From contig JBFGEG010000011.1 in NCBI GenBank assembly GCA_041580235.1, positions 1 through 50,169 of the forward strand: DNA of 50,169 bases, given 5' to 3'. The translations under genes were made by a program, and so were the position numbers. The notes under the pieces were generated by a model, which was given only the letters and a program-made list of their open reading frames with translations, was not told where the DNA came from and did not search any database. Within the stretch, counting starts at the first letter, position 1, and each line of letters begins with the position of its first letter. Source of the DNA: JADFOJ01 sp041580235 (GTDB taxonomy: Bacteria > Planctomycetota > Phycisphaerae > Phycisphaerales > SM1A02). Shown here in pieces: positions 25,493 through 34,567 of this stretch.

Positions 25493-25586
25493 GCTCAGCG
25501 CCGCCTGTACACACTCGGCAGATCGAACCGCCCGGCGTTGCCCGTGCGAGCGCGGAGTGCTCTCGGAGAGAGTTCCTGGCGTGCTC

Positions 25587-26657
25587 CTAGAGGCGGAAGT
25601 CCGCCCAGACCGCTCCATGGTCGGACGCGGCGTCCCGCCAGCTCTTCATCGTGCTGAAGGGCCGGGTGGCGCCGTTGGTGTACCGGTCCACGCGGTGGAT
25701 TCCGCGGCGCTCCACACCGGCTCTCACGAAGGCGTTGCGGAGCGGCTCGGAAACCAGGAGGTAGTCGATCTGCTCATTGGTGCGATAGTGATAGGTCCAG
25801 CGGGCGTCCGGGTCGTCCGGGTACTGCAACTCCAGCACGTCGTGGAGGTCGGCGATGCCCCGCAGCGGCTCCAGCGGGCGGCTGTCCGGCGTGTCGTTGA
25901 GGTCCCCGGCCACCACGACCAGATCGCGTCTCAGGTCGTACCACTCGAGGATCTCGGCCACCCGCTCGGCCTGGCGTCTGCGACGCGTGTCGTTGTACCT
26001 CTGGTTCGGGCCGCTCTTGCTCTTGAGATGGTTGATCAGGAGCCAGAGCGTTTCGCCATCGGGAAGCAGGATCTCGATCTCGGGGCAGTCACGCGAGAAG
26101 ATCCGGGAGCGCCGTGTCCCGTCGTGAATGTGCGTCCAGAGGCCCTCCAAGGGCAGCTTGCTGTACACGCCGACGTCGATGCCCCGCTGGTCGTTCCCGT
26201 CCACGAGCATGTTGTACTCGTACAGCCGGCCGAGCACATCGCTGTCAAAACGCTGAAGCGTCGGGCGGTCCTCGGCCTCGATGATGCACATCACGTCCGC
26301 GTTGACCGCACGGATCACCCGACCGGTGTTCCTGCGCGTCACGTCGGTGAATTGCGCCCGCTTGAACTCGATGAAGCCGTCCCAGCCGGCCATGCCGGCG
26401 GGTACGACACGACGCCGGCTGCCGCTGCCGCGAAAGAGCTTTCCTCGAACAGCGTTGATCTTGATGTAGTCCTGGAGGATACCGTACAGCCGGAGAATCT
26501 CGGGCTTGTCGTAGGTTGCACGACCCAGCTCCCGCTCGAGACCGGCCAGCGCTTGCAGCTTTCGATCACCGACCGAATGGTCGTAATGATCGAACATCCG
26601 TACCCTGGAGAACAGGTTCTCGACATTGAACGTGCCGATGCGCAAGTCCGTCGGCAT
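25587..26657 (-). CDS. Endonuclease/exonuclease/phosphatase (EEP) family hydrolase
   Basis: This encodes 356 residues with no signal peptide. EEP-fold motifs appear in order: RIGTFNVENLFS at the N-terminus, CIIEAEDRPTLQRF with the metal-binding Glu, LLINHLKSKSG, VVVAGDLNDTPDSRPL and the C-terminal catalytic ASDHGAVWADF. The family hydrolyses phosphodiester or phosphomonoester bonds with divalent metal, on nucleic acids, phosphoinositides or sphingomyelin; motifs alone do not separate these. Because it lacks a signal peptide, a cytoplasmic nuclease-like role is slightly favoured. The stop lies 94 bases from the convergent CHRD gene. It is 55 bases downstream of the ALDH gene region, same strand orientation reversed in order. 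Confidence 0.85.
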   Translation of the reverse strand: MPTDLRIGTFNVENLFSRVRMFDHYDHSVGDRKLQALAGLERELGRATYDKPEILRLYGILQDYIKINAVRGKLFRGSGSRRRVVPAGMAGWDGFIEFKRAQFTDVTRRNTGRVIRAVNADVMCIIEAEDRPTLQRFDSDVLGRLYEYNMLVDGNDQRGIDVGVYSKLPLEGLWTHIHDGTRRSRIFSRDCPEIEILLPDGETLWLLINHLKSKSGPNQRYNDTRRRRQAERVAEILEWYDLRRDLVVVAGDLNDTPDSRPLEPLRGIADLHDVLELQYPDDPDARWTYHYRTNEQIDYLLVSEPLRNAFVRAGVERRGIHRVDRYTNGATRPFSTMKSWRDAASDHGAVWADFRL

Positions 26658-26712
26658 GACGTCGCTCCTCGCCGGTGCTGAGTGGTGGCATGCGCCGCGA
26701 TCGCACGAAGCG

Positions 26713-28170
26713 CTACAGCTCCTTCGATCGGATCACGACCATCTTCTCGACCTGCATGTCTGCCATCGTGTAGGGGATGCCGCCGATGCCCAGGCCCGAG
26801 TGCCGCAGGCCGGCAAAGGGCATCCAGTCGACGCGGAACGCCGTGTGGTCGTTGACCATGACCGCCGCGGCGTCGAGACGCCGCGACACGCGGATGACGG
26901 TGTCGAGATCCCGGGCGAAGACCGACGCCTGGAAGGAGAAGGGCAGGGCGTTGGCTCTTCCGATCGCGTCGTCGAGGTCTTCGAAGGGGTAGACGCAGAC
27001 CACGGGACCGAAGATCTCCTCGCAGCTCACCCGCGCCGAGTCCGGCGGATCGAACAGCACGGTGGGAGCGTAGCAGGTCTCCGAGACCGCCTCGCCGCCG
27101 ACAAGCAGCTCGGCGCCCTGCCCGGCGGCCTCCTTCACCCAGGCATCCACGCGGGTCACCTCCGCCGGCCGGATCAGCGGGCCGACCTCCGTGTCGGGCT
27201 GAGTGGGATCACCGACGACGAGCGTCTTCGCCCGGTCGGCGAGCTGCTCGGCCAGGTGGCGGGCGATCGAACGGTGCGCGAAGACGCGCTGCACGGAGAC
27301 GCACACCTGTCCGGCGTGATAGAAGCCGCCCTTGGCCAGCAGGGGCAGCGCCTCCTCGAGATCGGCATCCGCGGCCACCACGACCGGCGCGGCGCCGCCG
27401 TGCTCCAATGCGCAGCGGGTCCCCGCCGCGAGCCGGGAGCGCAGCATCCAGCCCACCGCGGCGCTACCGATGAACGTGAAGAACCCGACACGCTCGTCGC
27501 CGACCAGCGCGCCGGAGACGTCGTGGCCGGTGGTCAGAAGCGCCTGGCACCACTCGTCGGGCAGGCCCGCCTCGCGCAGGATCCCCACGAAACGCATGCA
27601 CGACAACGGTGTCGCCTCCGCCGGCTTGACGATCACCGGGCAGCCGGTGGCCACGGCGGGGCCGACCTGGTGCACGATCAGGTTCAGCGGGTGGTTGAAC
27701 GCGCTGAACGCGACCACGACGCCGATCGGCTCGTGACGAGTGAAGGCGGCGCGGCTCGCCGAGGCCGCCGAGAGGTTCATGGGGATCTCCGTCCCCGCCT
27801 GAGTGCGCAACGTCTCGACGCAGAGCTTGACGCCCTCGATGGCCCGGTCGGCCTCCACCCGCGAGTCCATCAGGGGCTTGCCGCCTTCGCGAGCCGCTTC
27901 GAGTGCGAGCGTCTCGCGGCGCGACGTCATGATGCCGGCGGTCCGCTCCAGGATCTCGATCCGCCGAGCCGGAGGCAGCCACGCGTCCCGGTTGCGGAAC
28001 AGCGTGTGGGCGGTGGCCAGGGCACGATCGGTGCCGCCGGCGTCCGCCTGCTCGACGGTGGCGATCCGCGCCCGGTCGTACGGCGCCTGCACCTGGGCGT
28101 GCTGACCCGCCGGCGTCGCGCCGGGGACCATGAGGGGAAAGTGCTCGATGGTGCGTGACGTCCTGGGCAT
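26713..28170 (-). CDS. NAD(P)-dependent aldehyde dehydrogenase family protein
   Basis: This encodes 485 residues. The catalytic Cys is C290 in GQVCVSVQRVF, the general-base Glu is E256 in ALEHGGAAPVVV (His replaces the usual Leu of LELGG), and the transition-state Asn is N159 in FSAFNHPLN. The C-terminal FAGLRHSGLGIGGIPYTMAD is typical of a subgroup often annotated as phosphonoacetaldehyde or sulfolactaldehyde dehydrogenase, but the substrate is not determined. It lies 40 bases downstream of an acetolactate-synthase-like gene on the same strand. Its ribosome site (GGAGG, nine bases upstream) is part of a short tandem repeat at 28174-28209. Confidence 0.9.
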   Translation of the reverse strand: MPRTSRTIEHFPLMVPGATPAGQHAQVQAPYDRARIATVEQADAGGTDRALATAHTLFRNRDAWLPPARRIEILERTAGIMTSRRETLALEAAREGGKPLMDSRVEADRAIEGVKLCVETLRTQAGTEIPMNLSAASASRAAFTRHEPIGVVVAFSAFNHPLNLIVHQVGPAVATGCPVIVKPAEATPLSCMRFVGILREAGLPDEWCQALLTTGHDVSGALVGDERVGFFTFIGSAAVGWMLRSRLAAGTRCALEHGGAAPVVVAADADLEEALPLLAKGGFYHAGQVCVSVQRVFAHRSIARHLAEQLADRAKTLVVGDPTQPDTEVGPLIRPAEVTRVDAWVKEAAGQGAELLVGGEAVSETCYAPTVLFDPPDSARVSCEEIFGPVVCVYPFEDLDDAIGRANALPFSFQASVFARDLDTVIRVSRRLDAAAVMVNDHTAFRVDWMPFAGLRHSGLGIGGIPYTMADMQVEKMVVIRSKEL

Positions 28171-28173
28171 CCC

Positions 28174-28209
28174 TTCGTGCCTCCGTGCTTTGCGTGCCTC
28201 CGTGCCTTC
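28174..28209 (-). repeat. 17-bp-period tandem repeat carrying Shine-Dalgarno sequences
   Basis: On the minus strand the unit GCACGGAGGCACG occurs twice (plus-strand 28176-28188 and 28193-28205), 17 bases apart, within GAAGGCACGGAGG-type sequence. It fills nearly the whole gap between the acetolactate synthase stop and the ALDH start, and each copy contains GGAGG. Confidence 0.7.
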
Positions 28210-28210
28210 T

Positions 28211-29845
28211 TCATATAGGACAGACGAGCTTGCCGAGCTTCTCCGTGAGCTTCATGTTCTCCGAGTAATCCACGGGGCAGTCGATGACGACCACGGTGTC
28301 GTCCTCGACGGCCTGCCGCAGGGTCGGGATCAGCTCGTCGGCGGCCTCGACGCGGTAGCCCTTGGCGCCGAAGCTCTCCGCATACTTGACGAAGTCCGGG
28401 TTCCCGAAGTCGATGTGACTGGGCCGGCCGAATTCACGCAGCTGGTGCCACTTGATCAGGCCGTATTCGCCGTCGTTCCAGATCAGGATCACGATGGGCG
28501 TGCCGACGCGCAGCGCCGTTTCGATCTCCTGTGAATTCATCATGAACCCGGCGTCGCCGGTCACCGTCAGGGCGGTCCGGCCCGGAGAGACGATCTTCGC
28601 CGCGATCGCTCCCGGCACGCCGATGCCCATGGAGGCGAACCCGTTGGAGATGATGCACGTGTTGGGCAGCTGGGCGTGGTACATGCGGGCCATCCACATC
28701 TTGTGCGCCCCCACGTCGCTAATCACGATGTCCTCCGGGGCCATCGCCTGCCGCAGGTCCCATACGATTCGCTGCGGCTTCAGGGGGAAGGCCGGGTCTT
28801 CGGCGAACTCCGAGAGCTCCGCCAGGATGGCCTCCCGCAGCCGCCCCGATTCGTGTTGCTCGTGACGCCGCGCCTCGCCGGAGATCTCCGTGAGAGCCGT
28901 GCCGATGTTGCCGATGACCCCGGCCGCGACGATGTAGTGCTCGTCAACCTCGGCCGGGCACGCGTCGATGTGGATGATCTTGCGGGCGGCGTCCTGATGC
29001 CAGAGGTGCGGGTGGTACTCGACCATGTCGTAGCCCACGCAGATGATCACGTCGGCCCGGTCGAACCCGCACAGGACGTAGTCACGCGCCTGCAGGCCCA
29101 CCGAGCCCAGTGACAGCGGGTGGGTGGACGGGATGGCTCCCTTGGCCATGAAGGTCGTGGCGACCGGGATGTTGAGCTTCTCGGCGAAGTCGGCGAGCTG
29201 CTCGGTGGCGCCCGCCCGGATCACGCCGTTGCCGGCCATGATCACCGGGTACCTGGCCGAGGCGATGATCGACGCGGCCTGCTTGATCTTCTCCTCCGGC
29301 GGGGCCGGGGCGAGGGCGCTTTGAACCAGCAGCGGCTTCTTGCCCTCGATGTCCATGCCGGCGATGTTCTCCGGGAAGTCGATGAAGCACGCGCCGGGCT
29401 TCTCCGCCTCGGCGATCTTGAACGCCTTGCGCACGATCTCCGGGATGACCTCCGGCTCGCGGATCTGGGTGCTGTACTTGGTGATCGGCGCGAAGAGGTT
29501 GACCAGATCCAGGTGCTGGTGGCTCTCCTTGTGCATGCGGGTGGTCGCGGCCTGGCCGGCGATCGCCACCAGCGGGGCGCGGTCCATATCGGCGTCGGCC
29601 ACCCCTGTCACAAGGTTGGTCGCGCCGGGACCCAACGTGGAGAGGCAGACGCCGGCCTTGCCCGTCAGACGCCCGTAGACGTCGGCCATGAAGGCCGCGC
29701 CCTGCTCGTGACGCGTCGTGATGAAGCGGATGTCACTTCCCAGCAGGGCGTCCATGACATCGATGTTCTCCTCGCCGGGGATCCCGAAGATGTTCCTGAC
29801 GCCCTCGTTCTCGAGGCAACGTACGAAGAGCTCGGATGCTTTCAT
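28211..29845 (-). CDS. Acetolactate synthase-like ThDP enzyme, large subunit
   Basis: This encodes 544 residues, full length for the catalytic subunit. The ThDP-activating Glu is E47 in TTRHEQGAAFMADVYGR; the substrate loop GVCLSTLGPGATNL and the AGQAATTRMHKESHQ block are present. The ThDP/Mg motif reads GDAGFMMNSQE near the C-terminus. Family reaction: condensation of two pyruvates to acetolactate with loss of carbon dioxide, for branched-chain amino acids or acetoin. No regulatory small subunit (ilvH) is adjacent, which favours the catabolic AlsS type or another 2-oxoacid substrate. Pairing with an aldehyde dehydrogenase suggests an oxidative branch that remains undefined. Confidence 0.9.
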   Translation of the reverse strand: MKASELFVRCLENEGVRNIFGIPGEENIDVMDALLGSDIRFITTRHEQGAAFMADVYGRLTGKAGVCLSTLGPGATNLVTGVADADMDRAPLVAIAGQAATTRMHKESHQHLDLVNLFAPITKYSTQIREPEVIPEIVRKAFKIAEAEKPGACFIDFPENIAGMDIEGKKPLLVQSALAPAPPEEKIKQAASIIASARYPVIMAGNGVIRAGATEQLADFAEKLNIPVATTFMAKGAIPSTHPLSLGSVGLQARDYVLCGFDRADVIICVGYDMVEYHPHLWHQDAARKIIHIDACPAEVDEHYIVAAGVIGNIGTALTEISGEARRHEQHESGRLREAILAELSEFAEDPAFPLKPQRIVWDLRQAMAPEDIVISDVGAHKMWMARMYHAQLPNTCIISNGFASMGIGVPGAIAAKIVSPGRTALTVTGDAGFMMNSQEIETALRVGTPIVILIWNDGEYGLIKWHQLREFGRPSHIDFGNPDFVKYAESFGAKGYRVEAADELIPTLRQAVEDDTVVVIDCPVDYSENMKLTEKLGKLVCPI

Positions 29846-29947
29846 GACTCGGCGGCTCCATTACGGCTCCGGGGACGGCAAGGATAATCCCGACGCCGTG
29901 GAGACGCGAGAAACCCGGCGGCCAGGTCTCCCAAGAAGGAAGTGCCC

Positions 29948-30649
29948 ATGAGCTGGCTGGAACTGCCATGGCCGGGCCGCGACGACCCGAGACCCGATGA
30001 CCCGTCGATCCGCCGGGATCTGCGCTCGGGCCGGGCCGGGGTTCCCCTGCGGCTGGGTCTCAGCCTGGCCGCGGCGACGATGCTCTTCGCCGGGGTCATG
30101 CTGGTCCTGGGGCTGATTGACACCTTCGGCCACGTCCATGACGAGCACGTCGCGATCGCCATGGCCGGGGCCGGCGCGGTCTGGTGCGGCATCCTGGTCG
30201 TGCTGTGGTCGACGTATCGCCGGTGGCGGCGTCTTATGCAGACCATCTTCATCGTGCTGGGGATCTGGTTCGTCACCATTCCGATGTGCGTGCTGATCGC
30301 CGAGACCATCCGCGCGTCGTTCCTGGTCGCCGGCGTCATCTTCATGTCGATCTCCGCCACGATCGTCGTCATCGCCGCCAACGCCTACTACGCGACGACG
30401 GGCCGAGCCATGGAGGATCGCGAGGGCCGCATCGTGGTCGAGTGCCCCAACTGCCGTTACTCGATGGTCGGCCTCGAAGGCTCGACATGCCCCGAGTGCG
30501 GCGAGTCGTACACCATCGACCAGCTCATCCGCGAGCAGAACTACGCCGCCCTGGGGCAGCTGGCCCCCGGCCCCGCCGAACAGCGGGATGCCGAGCCCGC
30601 CGATGATGAGCCCGCGATGGGCTCCGGGCTGCCGCGACTGGCCGAATAA
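29948..30649 (+). CDS. Membrane protein with C-terminal zinc ribbon
   Basis: This encodes 233 residues. ATG 29948 follows AAGAAGGAA; a GTG two codons earlier is less well placed. Four hydrophobic helices are visible (about residues 36-58, 69-86, 98-117 and 123-145). After them comes a cytoplasmic zinc ribbon: CPNCRYSMVGLEGSTCPECG, two CxxC pairs 13 residues apart, of the kind common in planctomycete membrane proteins. An acidic tail ends the protein. It is divergent from the acetolactate synthase gene. Function unknown; the ribbon suggests a metal-stabilised interaction module. Confidence 0.8.
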   Translation: MSWLELPWPGRDDPRPDDPSIRRDLRSGRAGVPLRLGLSLAAATMLFAGVMLVLGLIDTFGHVHDEHVAIAMAGAGAVWCGILVVLWSTYRRWRRLMQTIFIVLGIWFVTIPMCVLIAETIRASFLVAGVIFMSISATIVVIAANAYYATTGRAMEDREGRIVVECPNCRYSMVGLEGSTCPECGESYTIDQLIREQNYAALGQLAPGPAEQRDAEPADDEPAMGSGLPRLAE

Positions 30650-30760
30650 CGGTCGGGACCGGGCCAACGTTACAGAGCTGTTACCCGGCGAAGGCCGATC
30701 CGGCCGTACTCTCTTTACGAGGCCATTCGCCAGTAGTCATTGGCCATTAGGGAGTGCGCA

Positions 30761-31915
30761 ATGAAGGTCAACGGTGTTCTCGGCGTGTTGCTTGGGGTGG
30801 TTCTCGTCGGTCAGGCCCGAACGGACGGGAGCGGAATCCCGGTTCCGGAGCCGCAGCCGCAGGCGATCGACCTGACGCTGTGCCTGGACACCAGCGGCTC
30901 CATGAGCGGTCTGATCAACGCGGCCCGGCAGAAGCTGTGGGCGATCGTCAACGACCTGGCCGAGGCCGAGCCGACGCCGAAGCTGCGGGTGGCGCTGCTC
31001 ACCTTCGGCAACAACGGCCACGAGCCGGAGAACGGCTGGGTCCGCGTCGACAGCGGCTTCACCGACGATCTCGACCTCATCTCCCAGAAGCTTTTTGCGC
31101 TGTCCACCAACGGCGGCAGTGAGTACGTCGGGCGGGTGCTCCAACACGCAGCCCAGCTCGACTGGACCGCCTCCGACGACGCACTCAAGCTCATCGTGGT
31201 CGCGGGCAACGAGTCCGCGGACCAGGATCGCGAGGCGCCCTTCCGCGAGATGTGCCGATCGCTGATCACCCGCGGCATCATGATCAACTCGGTCTTCTGC
31301 GGGCCCGTCACCGATCACGTCGCCCCGGAGTGGATGGAGGTCGCCAAGCTGGCCGACGGGCAGTTCGCCTCGATCGATCAGGACAACGGCACCATTGTGG
31401 TCCAGACGCCCTATGACCAGGAGCTCGCCGAGCTCAGCACCACCCTCAACGGGACGTACATCGCGTTCGGCAGCCGCGGCGCGAGCGGACTGGCCAACCA
31501 GTCGGCCCAGGACGCCAACGCCGAGAGCCTCAACTCCGCGGCGGCCGCCTCCAGGGCCAAGACCAAGGCCCAGTCTTTGTACCGCTGCGCCTGGGATCTC
31601 GTTGACGCCTGCGGCTCGGGCCAGGTCAAGCTCGACTCGATTGGCACCGATGAACTTCCCGAGAACATGAAGACGATGACCACGGACGAGCGCGAAGCCT
31701 ATGTCGCCCTCATGGCGCAGAAGCGGGCCGACCTGCAGGCCAGGATCCGGCAGCTCAGCGGCAAACGCGACGCCTTCGTGGCGGCCGAGCTGCAGCGGCG
31801 GGCGGTGGACGGCTCCGACGCGTTCGACACGGCGATCCGCCGGGCCGTCCGCGACCAGGCGGTCCGCAAGGGCTTCCGGTTCAACGACGAGCTGGCCATG
31901 AAGGAAGGGTGCTGA
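30761..31915 (+). CDS. Exported von Willebrand factor A domain protein
   Basis: This encodes 384 residues. ATG 30761 follows GGGAGTGCG and starts a signal peptide (MKVNGVLGVLLGVVLVGQA). The VWA domain occupies about 35-225, with the MIDAS metal site DTSGSMSG, a later Thr-containing FGNNGHEPENG loop and LIVVAGNESAD. The C-terminal third is helical and charged. VWA domains bind ligands through a divalent metal. The upstream 111 bases contain GTTAC repeated around AGAGCT and a GGCCATT direct repeat, whose meaning is unknown. It lies 62 bases before a response-regulator gene on the same strand, so it may belong to that signalling operon. Confidence 0.87.
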   Translation: MKVNGVLGVLLGVVLVGQARTDGSGIPVPEPQPQAIDLTLCLDTSGSMSGLINAARQKLWAIVNDLAEAEPTPKLRVALLTFGNNGHEPENGWVRVDSGFTDDLDLISQKLFALSTNGGSEYVGRVLQHAAQLDWTASDDALKLIVVAGNESADQDREAPFREMCRSLITRGIMINSVFCGPVTDHVAPEWMEVAKLADGQFASIDQDNGTIVVQTPYDQELAELSTTLNGTYIAFGSRGASGLANQSAQDANAESLNSAAAASRAKTKAQSLYRCAWDLVDACGSGQVKLDSIGTDELPENMKTMTTDEREAYVALMAQKRADLQARIRQLSGKRDAFVAAELQRRAVDGSDAFDTAIRRAVRDQAVRKGFRFNDELAMKEGC

Positions 31916-31977
31916 GGCCGGCGGTCAGTGTCCGTATGATTGACTCGGGGGCGTGGGCAAGCGTGGGGGGGGTCGTC

Positions 31978-32688
31978 ATGGCACAGATCACAGTCCTCGT
32001 TGTCGAAGATGACACGGCCATTCGCCGCGGGCTGGTCGACGCCCTCCGGTACGCCGGCTACACGGTGCTCGACTGCGACAACGGGCGGACCGCGCTGGAG
32101 CTCGCCCTGGAGTCGTCGGTGGACCTCGTGCTTCTGGACGTCATGATGCCCAAGCTCGACGGCTTCGGAGTGCTCGAGGCGCTTCGACGTTCGCAGCCGA
32201 CCCTGCCCGTCATCATGGTGACCGCCCGCGGCGCCGAAGAGGACCGCGTGCGCGGCCTCTCCGACGGCGCCGATGACTACGTGGTCAAGCCCTTCAGCGC
32301 CAACGAGCTGCTGGCCCGTGTCGAGGCGGTGCTGCGGCGATCGCCGCAGCGGTCGTCGGACGTCCGGGCCATTCATGCCGGCGACCGCACGATGGACCTG
32401 CAGCGCCGCGAGGTCACGGGGCCCGACGGCGAGAGCCGTGCCCTCACCGAGCGAGAGGTCGCCATCCTGCGATATCTCGCGGCCAACCGCGACCGCGCCG
32501 TCGACCGCCGCGAGCTGCTGCAGCACGTCTGGGGGCTGAACCCCAAGGGCATCCAGACCCGCACCGTCGACATGCACATCGCGCGGCTGCGCGAGAAGCT
32601 GAGCGGCGGGGCCGGCGATGAGGTGATCATGACCGTACGGGGCAAGGGTTACATGCTCGCCGATCCGGTCAAGGTCGAGACGCCATGA
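31978..32688 (+). CDS. OmpR/PhoB-family response regulator
   Basis: This encodes 236 residues from ATG 31978; in-frame starts further upstream lack support. The receiver domain has the acidic pair VVEDD (residues 9-12), phospho-acceptor D54 in LVLLDVMMPKLDGF, Thr in PVIMVTARG and Lys in YVVKPFSANELL. The C-terminal winged helix (about 140-232) has LTEREVAILRYLAANRDRAV, then VDMHIARLREKL and IMTVRGKGYML. It is a DNA-binding transcription regulator controlled by the following kinase, which overlaps by ATGA. Target genes are unknown; the adjacent VWA gene is a candidate. Confidence 0.95.
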   Translation: MAQITVLVVEDDTAIRRGLVDALRYAGYTVLDCDNGRTALELALESSVDLVLLDVMMPKLDGFGVLEALRRSQPTLPVIMVTARGAEEDRVRGLSDGADDYVVKPFSANELLARVEAVLRRSPQRSSDVRAIHAGDRTMDLQRREVTGPDGESRALTEREVAILRYLAANRDRAVDRRELLQHVWGLNPKGIQTRTVDMHIARLREKLSGGAGDEVIMTVRGKGYMLADPVKVETP

Positions 32689-34451
32689 GGTCGCGGCGCT
32701 CGTGGTGGCTGATCTACGGCGCCTGCTCGGCGGTGGTCGCGCTCGCGCTGGTGTGGATCACGGTGACAGTCGTCGGTCTGGAACGGGCCGAGATCCGGGC
32801 CCGCACCGACGCCGCCCACCAGGAGGCCCTGCGTCTTGCGCTGTGGAGGATGGACTCGTGGCTGGCGCCGCAGCTGGCCCAGGAGGCGGCGCGTCCCTAC
32901 TTCGACTACCAGCCGTTCTACTCACATGCGCGGGCGTACACGGCGCTGTTGTCGCCGATCCGCCCCGGCGAGGTGCTCACGCCGTCGCCACTGCTGTCGT
33001 TCGAGTCGCAGTACTTCTCGCTGCACTTCCAGATGGGGCCCGACGGCCGGCTGACCTCGCCGCAGGCGCCGATCGGCGAATACCGCGTCCTGGCCGAGGA
33101 CGCGTATCTGTCCAACGAGCGGATCGCCAGCAACGCCGCCGTGCTGACATCGATCGGCGACACCGTCACGCCTCAGCAGGTCGCCGAATGCGTGGCCCAG
33201 GGGGAGACGCCGCTGCCACCACCACCGATTCCGATGGCGACGACACCCCGGCCGTCACCGCTGTCGCGGGCCGACGACGCCCTCGGCCAGCAGCTCAAGA
33301 GCCGCCAGGAGCTCACCAAGCGGCAGGGAGCATACCAGCAGGCGATCGAGCAGCAGCAGGCGGCCAACGTGCTTGGTGCGGACACCTCGGTGGTGGTCGG
33401 GTCCTTCGTGCCGTTCTGGAGCTCGGGCGCCGACGGCGAAGACGAGCTGATCTTCACCCGTTCCGTTCTCGTCGGAGATCAGCAGTACTACCAGGGATTC
33501 CTGTGCAACTGGGACACGCTGCGCGGCGCTCTTGTCGACCAGGTCGCCGATCTCTTCGAGACGGCGACGCTGATCCCCGTCGCGGGCGCCGCGGCCGGCG
33601 TCGAGAGCGGAACCCTGCTCGCCACGATCCCGGTGGCGCTGCAGGTCCCGCCGCCGGTGGCCGCGGCCGCAGGCCTCATGAGCCCGGCCCGCGCGACGCT
33701 CGCCCTCACGTGGTTCGCGGTGCTGGTCGGCATCGCGGCGGTCGCCGTCACGTTGCGGGCCAGCATCGCCTTCGGCCGCAAACGGGCCCGCTTCGCATCG
33801 GCCGTGACCCACGAGCTCCGCACGCCCCTGACCACCTTCCGGATGTACTCGGAGATGCTCGCCGACGGCATGGTGACCGACGACGAGCAACGAAAGATCT
33901 ACCTGGACACGCTCAAGGGCGAGTCGGGGCGTCTGTCGAACCTCGTGGAGAACGTGCTCGCCTACGCGCGGCTGGAGGAGGGCCGCCGGTCATCCAGGAG
34001 CTCACCCACGACATGGGCGGGCCTGCTGGACGACGTCGTGGGGCCGTTGCGTCAGCGGGCCGCATCCGCGGGCGTGGACCTGGCCGTCGAGGGCGGCGCC
34101 GACGACACGCCGCTGAACGTGGACGTGGAGGCGGTCGGGCAGATCCTGTTCAACCTCGTAGACAACGCGTGCAAGTACGCGCCCGACGGTACCGTCACGC
34201 TCTCCGGTCACGTCAACGCCGGCACGCTGACCCTGCGTGTCCGCGACCACGGCCCCGGCATCCCCGCTCCGCTGGCCAAGGCGGTCTTCGACCCCTTCGA
34301 GCGCGGAGCGCGTCACGACGGCGACGGCACTCCCGGTGTCGGTCTGGGCCTCGCTCTTGCCCGCGGCCTCGCCCGCGACCTCGGCGGGGACCTCCAGATC
34401 GACGCCGAAGTCCGCGACGGCGCGTGCTTCACGCTCACCTTGCCAATGTGA
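32685..34451 (+). CDS. Sensor histidine kinase
   Basis: This encodes 588 residues and overlaps the response regulator by ATGA. One membrane helix lies at about 8-30 and a second at about 345-368. Between them is a roughly 310-residue sensor region of no recognised family, with a Gln-rich helix (RQGAYQQAIEQQQAAN) and a Pro-rich linker. The phospho-acceptor is H376 in VTHELRTPLTTFRM. ATP-binding boxes follow: N box LVDNACKYAP, G1 DHGPGIP, F box FDPFERGARH and G2 GVGLGLALARGLA. The last residues (FTLTLPM) are matched by an orphan gene end at 35720-35758. It pairs with the upstream regulator. Confidence 0.94.
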   Translation: MRSRRSWWLIYGACSAVVALALVWITVTVVGLERAEIRARTDAAHQEALRLALWRMDSWLAPQLAQEAARPYFDYQPFYSHARAYTALLSPIRPGEVLTPSPLLSFESQYFSLHFQMGPDGRLTSPQAPIGEYRVLAEDAYLSNERIASNAAVLTSIGDTVTPQQVAECVAQGETPLPPPPIPMATTPRPSPLSRADDALGQQLKSRQELTKRQGAYQQAIEQQQAANVLGADTSVVVGSFVPFWSSGADGEDELIFTRSVLVGDQQYYQGFLCNWDTLRGALVDQVADLFETATLIPVAGAAAGVESGTLLATIPVALQVPPPVAAAAGLMSPARATLALTWFAVLVGIAAVAVTLRASIAFGRKRARFASAVTHELRTPLTTFRMYSEMLADGMVTDDEQRKIYLDTLKGESGRLSNLVENVLAYARLEEGRRSSRSSPTTWAGLLDDVVGPLRQRAASAGVDLAVEGGADDTPLNVDVEAVGQILFNLVDNACKYAPDGTVTLSGHVNAGTLTLRVRDHGPGIPAPLAKAVFDPFERGARHDGDGTPGVGLGLALARGLARDLGGDLQIDAEVRDGACFTLTLPM

Positions 34452-34567
34452 CAGTTCGAATCCGACCGCAGGGGCGGATCTCAACGCATACGATGGCAGA
34501 CTCGGCAAGTCTGGCAGCGCATCACGCGGTGACCACCTTGCCGGTGCGAAAAGGAGCACAGCCTCTG

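Noticed and set aside
30660..30760. Direct repeats GTTAC and GGCCATT before the VWA gene as an operator
   Set aside because: The repeats are only 5-7 bases, spaced irregularly, and could arise by chance.
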